Of a stretch of 7,308 nucleotides of DNA, positions 1 through 5,513 are shown one piece after another. The notes under the pieces were generated by a model. It had not been told where the DNA came from. It made no database searches and saw only the letters and a program-made list of their open reading frames with translations. Where the stretch lies: NCBI GenBank assembly GCA_902782985.1, contig CACZPC010000214.1, positions 1-7,308 on the forward strand, given 5' to 3'. The first letter of the stretch is position 1. Each line of letters opens with the position of its first letter. The DNA is from Oscillospiraceae bacterium. Its GTDB lineage: Bacteria; Bacillota; Clostridia; Saccharofermentanales; Saccharofermentanaceae. A program made the translations under genes and the position numbers.

Positions 1-1176
1 GAGGCGCTGCCGCCTTTCGCTACATATCTTAACAGGGCTAAGGCAGATGTATCTCTTCGTCCCAGTACTCTCTTTAATCGTCATATGATGTGCATAGGAG
101 CTACCAACAGCGGTAAGTCCACGACTGCACTGGCGATCCTCGATAAGGTAGTATCCACAAGGCGTAAGGCTCTGATCATCGATCCCACGGGTGAGTATCG
201 AAATGCTTTCTCGGATGATGAGATCACGAAGCTGACACTCGGAGTGGATACCACGATCTCGCCCGGCAAGATAACGATGGAGCAGTGGGAGAAGCTTTTC
301 GAGACTGAGAACAGCAGCCAGGGTGCCGTATTGTCGGAGGCGATCACATCTCTTCGTTATATGAAGAAGATAGGCGATACGTCGTATTATGCCAAGGTAG
401 GTGAGAGTATCGATGAGGTCCAGGAGAATCTGGCATCCGTATCCAAGGACGATACCGACTTCAATATCGAGCTCCTGCCCGAGCAGATACAGCAGGAATC
501 CGTTTGTGAGCCTGACAGAGACAATAACTATAATTTCAGATATCGTTACGATTCGCTGAAGGCGAACTCCAATGCATCTCTTATCCAGAAGATCCAGTAT
601 CAGATGACTAATACGAGGTTCCTGAAGTTCTTCTCCAATGATCCCGAGATGTATAACCTGCTCGACGTGATCGAGGATTTCGTACATCTTCCGGAGGCCA
701 GCCTCTATATCGATACATCTACGCTCGGTGCTTCCGAAGGTATCGGCGGCATGGTAGTCGATCTTGTAAGTAATTTCGTTATCTCAAGGGATAATATCTG
801 CCCCTTCGTATTCTTTATCGACGAGGTACACAGATATGCCAAGTCCAGATATTCCGACAAGGAATTCCACGGCGGTCTGACACTTCTTGCAAGAGAGGGA
901 CGTAAGAAGGGTATCTTCCTTTATCTTACGACTCAGAATCCCAAGGATGTATCTCCGATCCTCTTCGGTCAGATCGGTACGATGCTCATTCACAGGCTCA
1001 TGCTCAATGATGAGATCAATGCGGTGGAGAGCCATCTGGATGCATATGCCATAAAACATGTAAGAAAGCTTAATCAGGGCGAAGTAATACTGACCAGCGT
1101 CAATCTTCTCCATAACATGTTCATCCATGTTAATAAGAGTCCGAGAACTCAGTATAACGAGACTCCGCTGCTTTAA
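1..1176 (+). CDS. HerA/DUF87-type hexameric P-loop ATPase (5' partial)
   Basis: The frame is open from the left edge to a TAA (followed at once by a second TAA), giving 391 residues of a longer protein. An ATG pair at 82-87 is internal: codons before it continue the family pattern (NRH just before the Walker A strand), so the true start is upstream. Visible motifs, numbered in this fragment: Walker A GATNSGKST at 33-41; IIDPTGEY at about 59-66; Walker B FVFFIDE at 269-275; EGRKKG at 299-304; and TTQNPKDV at 310-317 followed by FGQIGTMLIHRL. This is the usual motif order of HerA-like (DUF87) DNA-translocase ATPases of the FtsK/HerA superfamily. Residues about 95-190 form a polar insertion. The N-terminal barrel domain expected in HerA is outside the window. 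Family members act in DNA end processing with a nuclease, or in anti-phage systems with SIR2 or other effectors. Which applies here cannot be told, because the upstream neighbour is missing. Fold assignment is strong; biological role is unknown. Confidence 0.85.
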   Translation, partial: EALPPFATYLNRAKADVSLRPSTLFNRHMMCIGATNSGKSTTALAILDKVVSTRRKALIIDPTGEYRNAFSDDEITKLTLGVDTTISPGKITMEQWEKLFETENSSQGAVLSEAITSLRYMKKIGDTSYYAKVGESIDEVQENLASVSKDDTDFNIELLPEQIQQESVCEPDRDNNYNFRYRYDSLKANSNASLIQKIQYQMTNTRFLKFFSNDPEMYNLLDVIEDFVHLPEASLYIDTSTLGASEGIGGMVVDLVSNFVISRDNICPFVFFIDEVHRYAKSRYSDKEFHGGLTLLAREGRKKGIFLYLTTQNPKDVSPILFGQIGTMLIHRLMLNDEINAVESHLDAYAIKHVRKLNQGEVILTSVNLLHNMFIHVNKSPRTQYNETPLL

Positions 1177-1213
1177 TAAGACATCTAAATACCCCTCTGT
1201 TATGTTGCAATAT

Positions 1214-1240
1214 GGACGGCCGATCGAAAGTCGGCCGTTC
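1214..1240 (+). terminator. Hairpin, probable terminator of the ATPase gene
   Basis: A perfect 8-bp stem pairs ACGGCCGA (1216-1223) with TCGGCCGT (1231-1238). It extends outward by a G-U and a G-C pair to 1214/1240, and the loop can close as C-GAAA-G, a GNRA tetraloop. It starts 38 bases after the stop codon. No clear T-run follows, so termination is inferred from stem strength and position rather than from a complete intrinsic terminator. Confidence 0.45.
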
Positions 1241-1282
1241 GTATGTCCGGGGGAGGTATCTCTGCTGAGGGTTTGAGTATTG

Positions 1283-1297
1283 TGTAACAATGTTACA
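1283..1297. promoter_or_regulatory. Perfect 15-bp palindrome, candidate operator
   Basis: TGTAACA (1283-1289), a central A, then TGTTACA (1291-1297) form a perfect dyad with 7-bp arms, the shape of a binding site for a dimeric helix-turn-helix regulator. As RNA it would be a poor hairpin because the loop is tiny, so a protein site is more likely than a terminator. It lies about 130 bp upstream of the promoter of the EAL gene, which is rather far for simple repression. No regulator gene is in the window and I do not recognise the motif as that of a specific family. Confidence 0.35.
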
Positions 1298-1406
1298 AGA
1301 TCAGCGAGCAGGCAGATCCTTATGTTTATACAGCAAATTTGTTGAATCCTTAACGACCGTTATGGAAACTGAGACGCCCTGAAAGTAATGTTCACGGGTT
1401 ATTAAC

Positions 1407-1434
1407 TTTGGGCAACTGTTGACGGTGATATAAT
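1407..1434 (+). promoter_or_regulatory. Extended -10 promoter of the EAL/7TM operon
   Basis: TG-A-TATAAT occupies 1426-1434, a consensus TATAAT at 1429-1434 with the TGn extension typical of Gram-positive vegetative promoters. The best -35 at normal spacing is the weak TTTGGG at 1407-1412 (16-bp spacer), consistent with the extended -10 doing the work. A 9-bp palindrome, CAAC-T-GTTG (1413-1421), sits in the spacer and could be an operator. Transcription would start near 1441, leaving a leader of about 46 bases before the ATG at 1488. Confidence 0.6.
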
Positions 1435-1476
1435 TATTTTGTAGGTAATAGCATTCTTTGATGGGTTGGAAACCGC

Positions 1477-1483
1477 GAGGGGA
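1477..1483 (+). promoter_or_regulatory. Ribosome binding site that fixes the EAL gene start
   Basis: GAGGGGA lies five to six bases before ATG 1488. The frame also has TTG 1458 and ATG 1461 upstream, but neither has a Shine-Dalgarno match, and the ten extra residues they would add are not family-like. The protein therefore most likely begins MTYRIEFDIA. Confidence 0.7.
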
Positions 1484-1487
1484 AAGA

Positions 1488-3407
1488 ATGACTTATCGAA
1501 TCGAATTTGATATAGCAGCAGTATTCCTGACGCTGTTTATCATGTACTATATCGTATTCAGGAAAGGCCTGAGGAGACATGCCAACCGTGTCTATCTGGG
1601 CATGCTCGTTTTGAACTTTCTGGCAGAGATAGCCGATATCATAGGTTCACTTGCCAATAACGATCCATATTACTACAGCCCGCTGATCCAGTATTTCTGG
1701 AATTTCCTTTATATCGTCACCCATAACATGATGGCTCTGGTGCTTATCATCTATCTGTTCTACCTGATCGGTTATGAGAAAGATAAGAAGAAAGCCCTGA
1801 TCGCTCTCAGTGTTCCTTATGTCATAGAGATGCTCCTTATCCTGAGCAATCCTTTCCACGGTCTGATCTTCTATTTTGACGAGAACAGGATCTACCGTCA
1901 CGGAGCTGTTTTTCCGCTGCTTTACATAATCGCATTTGCATATATGACATTCGGAATCTATCTGGTATTCAGACATCGAAAGGGCATTACCGCAGCTAAG
2001 TCGAACGCTTTATTCTTCTTTATGCTGATCACCTTTGTTCCGATCATCTTTCAGATCATATTCCCTCAGTATCTGCTTACCTTATTCTTTGATACGCTCG
2101 GCCTCATGGGTATCCTCTTTACCATCGAGAATAAGGACGACGTCATCAATCCCACAACGGGTATCCTTAACAGGTATGCTCTTCAGACGACACTTGACCG
2201 CGTGATGATAAGCGGCGGTTATACGATGATCCTGCTTAAGATCCCTAATCTTAATTACTACAATAAGATGATCGGATTCGAGAATATGAACGATATCCTC
2301 CGCCGTATTTCCGTCTGGCTCGAAAAGCAGTGTGACTCATATTCATGCTATGACTGCGGGCGTGCGCATTTCGCGGTTCTGTGCGACGGGATCACCGGTG
2401 AAGAGACAGATCATATAAAGGAGACTACGCTTAAGAGATTCGAGCGTCCCTGGGGCAAGGGAAGATTCTCGCTGGTATTCCCGGTGCAGTTCGGTGTCGT
2501 GAAGATCCCCGATGACGTTAAGACCATGGAGAATCTCTTCATGCTCATAGATGCGCCTTTCGACGGTAAGATCACGACGGAGCTTAATGTAGACAAGACC
2601 ATATCAAGATATGAGCGAAATGTACTCGTGGAGCGACTTATCGATAAAGCTGTAAGGAATAAGAGTTTTCAGGTCTACTATCAGCCGATCTGGGACAGCA
2701 ATACCGGCAGCGTCAGATCAGCCGAGGCGCTCTGCAGGCTTATTGATGACGAGTACGGCATGATACCTCCGGATGAATTCATCCCCATATCCGAGCGCAA
2801 CGGTGCGATACTCGAGATCGGAAGATTCGTATTCGAGGAGGTCTGCAGATTCTATAAGGAAGAGAGACTCAAATCTCACGGTATCGATTATATAGAAGTC
2901 AATCTTTCCGTTGTTCAGTGTATGAGCAGAGATCTGGAGAAGCTGTTTGTCGAGATACTTGATCGCTACAGCATAGATGCATCCTGCATCAATCTGGAGA
3001 TAACCGAGTCGGCAACGGCGGAGAACCGTAAGATCCTGGTCGATACCATCGGGACTCTGAGCAAGCGCGGTTTTAATTTCTCGCTTGATGATTACGGTAC
3101 AGGTTATTCGAATATCTCTTATATGTATGAGATGCCGTTCTCTATTATCAAGATCGATATGAGCATCCTGTGGAAGGCCATCGATCCGAAGACGGATGAG
3201 AGGGAGCGGAATGCGGTCATATTCCTGGAGAATACGGTAAGGATGCTCAAGGATATGGGATATCATATCCTGGTCGAAGGCGTAGAGACCATTTCTCAAA
3301 AGCTCTTCCTGGAGGAGATGGGATGTGATTATCTTCAGGGATATTATTTCTCCAAGCCTGTGCAGAAAAAGGTCTTCGCGGACTATCTGAAGGTGGTGAA
3401 TGCATGA
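1488..3407 (+). CDS. 7TM membrane protein with degenerate GGDEF and intact EAL domain (c-di-GMP phosphodiesterase)
   Basis: From ATG 1488 this is 639 residues. Six or seven hydrophobic segments fill residues 8-212, forming a membrane sensor region. A GGDEF-type domain follows (about 216-365): it keeps the TTGILNR entry motif (223-229), but the GGDEF signature is CGRAH (290-294), the usual metal-binding DxD strand reads KIPN (251-254), and no RxxD inhibitory site is seen, so cyclase activity is not expected. The EAL domain (about 378-635) keeps the residues known to bind metal and c-di-GMP: EALCR with E413, N472, E504 (LEITES), D534-D535 (DDYGTGYS), K555 (IKID), E597 (VEGVE) and Q617. It should therefore hydrolyse c-di-GMP to pGpG on the cytoplasmic side of the membrane, with the dead GGDEF domain possibly acting as a regulatory module. 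The stop overlaps the start of the next gene by four bases (ATGA), implying coupled translation. The fold is certain; activity and input signal are inferred. Confidence 0.92.
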   Translation: MTYRIEFDIAAVFLTLFIMYYIVFRKGLRRHANRVYLGMLVLNFLAEIADIIGSLANNDPYYYSPLIQYFWNFLYIVTHNMMALVLIIYLFYLIGYEKDKKKALIALSVPYVIEMLLILSNPFHGLIFYFDENRIYRHGAVFPLLYIIAFAYMTFGIYLVFRHRKGITAAKSNALFFFMLITFVPIIFQIIFPQYLLTLFFDTLGLMGILFTIENKDDVINPTTGILNRYALQTTLDRVMISGGYTMILLKIPNLNYYNKMIGFENMNDILRRISVWLEKQCDSYSCYDCGRAHFAVLCDGITGEETDHIKETTLKRFERPWGKGRFSLVFPVQFGVVKIPDDVKTMENLFMLIDAPFDGKITTELNVDKTISRYERNVLVERLIDKAVRNKSFQVYYQPIWDSNTGSVRSAEALCRLIDDEYGMIPPDEFIPISERNGAILEIGRFVFEEVCRFYKEERLKSHGIDYIEVNLSVVQCMSRDLEKLFVEILDRYSIDASCINLEITESATAENRKILVDTIGTLSKRGFNFSLDDYGTGYSNISYMYEMPFSIIKIDMSILWKAIDPKTDERERNAVIFLENTVRMLKDMGYHILVEGVETISQKLFLEEMGCDYLQGYYFSKPVQKKVFADYLKVVNA

Positions 3408-4546
3408 TCGTAATAGGTTTCTACATCACTATATGCATGTTATCGCTGATCTGCTGCGCGATCTTTTACTGGAGGAAGAGAAGCTACTATTCGGTAAGAT
3501 ATACGCTGATCTTCATACTGGCATTCATGTCGCAGTTCTGTTATGTGCTAATGGCGCTTTCACGCGATGTCAGGGAGGCGATCGTCATCAACAAGTTCTT
3601 ATATGTCGGAGGATGCTTCCTGCCGCTGGTTGGTCTGTTGCTTGTATTCTCGATATGTAAGATCAGGATGCCGAAGTGGATATATATGGCAATGATGATC
3701 ATCACTTCGCTAGTATACTGCGGAGTCCTGTCTGTCGGCTACAGTCCGATCTTTTATAAGAGCGTCGAGCTTCGGATAGAGAACGGAGCGGCTTTCCTCG
3801 TTAAGGAATACGGACCGCTTCATAATGTATATATCTTTGAGATAGCGGCATTTCTTATCGCTACACTGTTTGCTCTGGTCTACGGATGGCTCAAGAAACC
3901 CAATGTATCCGGAAGAAATCTGGCAATCGCGGCCTTTATGCAGATATTCTCCATCTTTGCGTATTTTCTGGGCCGTATGATAAGCAAAAATATCGAGTGG
4001 ATGGCTTTGGCAGATCTTGTAGATGAGATAGGCTTTCTCCTGATCATGGACCGAGTCGGTCTTTATTTCGTAGATGATATGGTCAGCAGTTCGATCCTGA
4101 AGGACGGTGAGTTCGGCTACATATCTCTTGATTTTAAGAGGCGATATCTGAGTGCCACTGACGGAGCCAAGCGCTTTATCCCCGAGATCGCGAATAATCA
4201 TGCGGACCGTATGATCGAGTCTGAAGCCATAAGGGAGATTTTCGACAGATGGATCGATGATTATGAGAAGGAGAATGTCTCCAAGACCCATACATACCGC
4301 AATGGCGAATTCATATATATAGTACGTGTCAGTGACCTTTACGACGGCAGGCGAAAGAGAGGATATCTTCTTGAGATCACGGATGATACGGCTCATCAGC
4401 AGCATATAGAAGGTATGGAGAGATATTATAAGAACCTGAACGAAGAGCTCAGGGAGAAGACCAGGATCATAGGTGAGCTTCGAGCAGCCGCGGCAGCAGT
4501 CAGCGGGAAAACCGATGAGGCTTCCGGTGAGAGCTCCGGAAGCTGA
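3404..4546 (+). CDS. 7TM sensor protein with PAS-like domain and coiled coil, no output domain
   Basis: This 380-residue protein starts at ATG 3404 inside the stop of the EAL gene, with AAGGTGG (3390-3396) as binding site. Seven hydrophobic segments lie near residues 3-22, 34-51, 62-83, 91-111, 143-160, 173-190 and 201-222. The layout, with a larger loop between segments four and five, resembles the 7TM N-terminal sensor region of some histidine kinases and GGDEF proteins. Residues about 232-328 look like a PAS domain (GYISLDFKRRYLSATDGAKR at its start, YLLEITDDTA at its end). A charged helix (about 335-360, likely coiled coil) follows, then a low-complexity Ala/Ser/Gly/Glu tail. In related proteins this helix leads into a kinase, GGDEF, EAL or HD-GYP domain; here the protein simply stops, and no such domain is seen in any frame downstream. 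It is probably a sensory partner of the EAL protein. The specific function is not recognised. Confidence 0.85.
   Translation: MIVIGFYITICMLSLICCAIFYWRKRSYYSVRYTLIFILAFMSQFCYVLMALSRDVREAIVINKFLYVGGCFLPLVGLLLVFSICKIRMPKWIYMAMMIITSLVYCGVLSVGYSPIFYKSVELRIENGAAFLVKEYGPLHNVYIFEIAAFLIATLFALVYGWLKKPNVSGRNLAIAAFMQIFSIFAYFLGRMISKNIEWMALADLVDEIGFLLIMDRVGLYFVDDMVSSSILKDGEFGYISLDFKRRYLSATDGAKRFIPEIANNHADRMIESEAIREIFDRWIDDYEKENVSKTHTYRNGEFIYIVRVSDLYDGRRKRGYLLEITDDTAHQQHIEGMERYYKNLNEELREKTRIIGELRAAAAAVSGKTDEASGESSGS
4520..4543 (+). terminator. Stem-loop at the 3' end of the 7TM-PAS gene
   Basis: GCTTCCGG (4520-4527) pairs perfectly with CCGGAAGC (4536-4543) across an 8-base loop, entirely inside the last codons of the 7TM-PAS gene. 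A second perfect palindrome, TGAGATCTCA (4544-4553), follows directly and contains the stop codon. No T-run follows, so this may be a weak terminator or an mRNA 3'-end stabilising structure. The operon ends here, since a new promoter lies about 50 bp downstream. Confidence 0.35.
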
Positions 4547-4580
4547 GATCTCATAAGCACGTAAGTTGCCTCACAAATAA

Positions 4581-4609
4581 TACAAATATCGTCCCTATAG
4601 TGTTAGAAT
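4581..4609 (+). promoter_or_regulatory. Extended -10 promoter of the signal peptidase-lepA operon
   Basis: TG-T-TAGAAT occupies 4601-4609: a -10 hexamer one base off consensus with the TGn extension. The best -35 at 17-bp spacing is a weak TACAAA (4581-4586). A start near 4616 leaves a leader of about 27 bases before GTG 4643. It would place TTG 4619 almost at the 5' end of the mRNA, which argues against TTG as the translation start. Confidence 0.5.
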
Positions 4610-4630
4610 ATACGGGATTTGTTTAATAAT

Positions 4631-4634
4631 GGAG
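4631..4634 (+). promoter_or_regulatory. Ribosome binding site supporting a GTG start
   Basis: GGAG stands eight bases before GTG 4643. The alternative TTG 4619, in the same frame, has no Shine-Dalgarno match upstream. GTG is therefore preferred, making the signal peptidase 281 rather than 289 residues. Confidence 0.55.
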
Positions 4635-4642
4635 AAAAAGAA

Positions 4643-5488
4643 GTGAAAGAAAACGGATTTGATGATTTCGGCGGCGAAGAGATAACCGAATTTACACCTA
4701 CGGAATTCTCATATGGCGATGACGGTAAGACTGCTTCATCATCAGCTGCTCCCGAGGAGATGCCTGTAGAGTCGTTGTTCACGGGTTCGGATGATACAAA
4801 GGCAGCTTCATCTTTTGGTACAGAGACTTCAGCTTCGGATACGATCCCCGAGGAATTCATGGAATCGGCATTCAAGGCAAAGGAGTCGGAGGATAATACC
4901 GACAAGCCTTCAGACAAGAAGGAAGTCATCAAGGAGATCATGTCCTGGGTCAGGACGATCGCCGTCGGTGTGCTGGTCGGTGTACTGCTCGTAGTATTTG
5001 TTATCCAGCGTGATAATGTCTACGGTGATTCGATGTGGCCGACGCTTAATAACGGTGATGCCGTATTTACTCAGAAGATCGCTACATATTTTCATAACTA
5101 CAAGAGGGGAGATATCGTTATCCTCGACGGACACGATATGGAAGGTTATGACCGTGAAGAATATCTCATCAAGAGGATCATCGGTCTTCCGGGCGAGACA
5201 GTAAGGATCGCGGACGGACATGTTTATATCAAGCCTGTTGATTCGGAGGAGTTCTTCATGCTCGAGGAGCCTTATCTTACTGAGGAAGTAGAGACGCTGA
5301 TGATGAATGTAGGCATCGAGCACGGCTATGATGAGATAACTCTGGGGGAGAATGAGTATTACTGCCTCGGAGATAATCGTTCCGTAAGTAAGGACAGCAG
5401 GGTGTTGGGACCTTTTACCGAAGACCGCATCAAGGGTATCGCGATCATCTGCGTCTATCCTTTCGATCATTTCGGACTGCTCGGATAA
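4643..5488 (+). CDS. lepB: Type I signal peptidase (S26A) with acidic N-terminal extension
   Basis: From GTG 4643 the protein has 281 residues. It cleaves signal peptides from exported pre-proteins on the outer face of the cytoplasmic membrane, using a Ser/Lys dyad. The nucleophile is Ser130 in GDSMWPTL (128-135) and the general base is Lys177 in YLIKRIIGLPGE (174-185). The box LGDNRSVSKDSR (242-253) is also typical. One membrane segment (about 103-121) precedes the catalytic domain, as in Gram-positive SipS-type enzymes, which are usually near 180-190 residues. The excess is an N-terminal cytoplasmic stretch of about 95 residues that is rich in Asp, Glu, Ser and Thr, has about 25 acidic against 8 basic residues and no Arg, and is probably disordered. 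Its role is unknown. The gene has its own promoter and is followed 25 bp later by lepA, so the two are likely co-transcribed. The family call is secure; the exact start (GTG 4643 or TTG 4619) is less so. Confidence 0.93.
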   Translation: MKENGFDDFGGEEITEFTPTEFSYGDDGKTASSSAAPEEMPVESLFTGSDDTKAASSFGTETSASDTIPEEFMESAFKAKESEDNTDKPSDKKEVIKEIMSWVRTIAVGVLVGVLLVVFVIQRDNVYGDSMWPTLNNGDAVFTQKIATYFHNYKRGDIVILDGHDMEGYDREEYLIKRIIGLPGETVRIADGHVYIKPVDSEEFFMLEEPYLTEEVETLMMNVGIEHGYDEITLGENEYYCLGDNRSVSKDSRVLGPFTEDRIKGIAIICVYPFDHFGLLG

Positions 5489-5513
5489 TATAGTTAGATA
5501 AGACGGGGTATTA

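Larger units (their letters stand above)
1177..1487. other. Intergenic region between the ATPase gene and the EAL gene
   Basis: These 311 bases contain no convincing gene. Short forward frames, such as one starting at ATG 1202 with about 24 codons, lack a ribosome binding site. Going left to right, the region holds a GC-rich hairpin (1214-1240), a perfect 15-bp palindrome (1283-1297), smaller palindromes at 1351-1362, 1398-1406 and 1413-1421, a bulged hairpin (1377-1398: CCC/GGG plus TGAA/TTCA with a 7-base loop), an extended -10 promoter ending at 1434, and the ribosome binding site of the next gene. I looked for a c-di-GMP (GEMM) riboswitch because the next gene is a c-di-GMP enzyme, but saw no match. 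The leader downstream of the predicted transcription start, about 46 bases, is too short to hold one. Confidence 0.8.

Noticed and set aside
85..87. ATG 85 as the real start of the HerA-like gene
   Set aside because: Upstream codons stay open to the window edge and fit the family just before Walker A. Starting here would delete the N-terminal domain, and no binding site precedes it.
1202..1276. Small forward frame after the ATPase gene
   Set aside because: It has no ribosome binding site and runs through the hairpin at 1214-1240.
784..1290. Long minus-strand open frame of 168 codons over the end of the ATPase gene
   Set aside because: It is antisense to the Walker B and sensor motifs of a clear family protein, has no recognisable domain, and its codons mirror the + strand reading frame.
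1419..1424. TTGACG as a -35 box
   Set aside because: It is only four bases from TATAAT (1429-1434), and no acceptable -10 lies 16-18 bases downstream of it.
1458..1487. TTG 1458 or ATG 1461 as the start of the EAL gene
   Set aside because: No Shine-Dalgarno sequence precedes them, whereas ATG 1488 has GAGGGGA at proper spacing.
1241..1487. c-di-GMP riboswitch in front of the EAL gene
   Set aside because: No GEMM-I or GEMM-II conserved core was seen, and the leader after the predicted transcription start is too short for the aptamer.
2718..3299. Minus-strand open frame of 193 codons inside the EAL domain
   Set aside because: The + strand encodes conserved EAL catalytic motifs here, and the antisense product resembles no family I know. 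The minus-strand frames at 3710-4405 and 4910-5470 were dismissed for the same reason.
3400..3660. Forward frame of 86 codons overlapping the start of the 7TM-PAS gene
   Set aside because: It lies in another frame over clear membrane segments of the 380-residue protein and lacks its own binding site.
4547..4642. Remnant of a lost output domain after the 7TM-PAS gene
   Set aside because: No frame in this short stretch resembles a GGDEF, EAL, HD-GYP or kinase domain, and it contains the next promoter.
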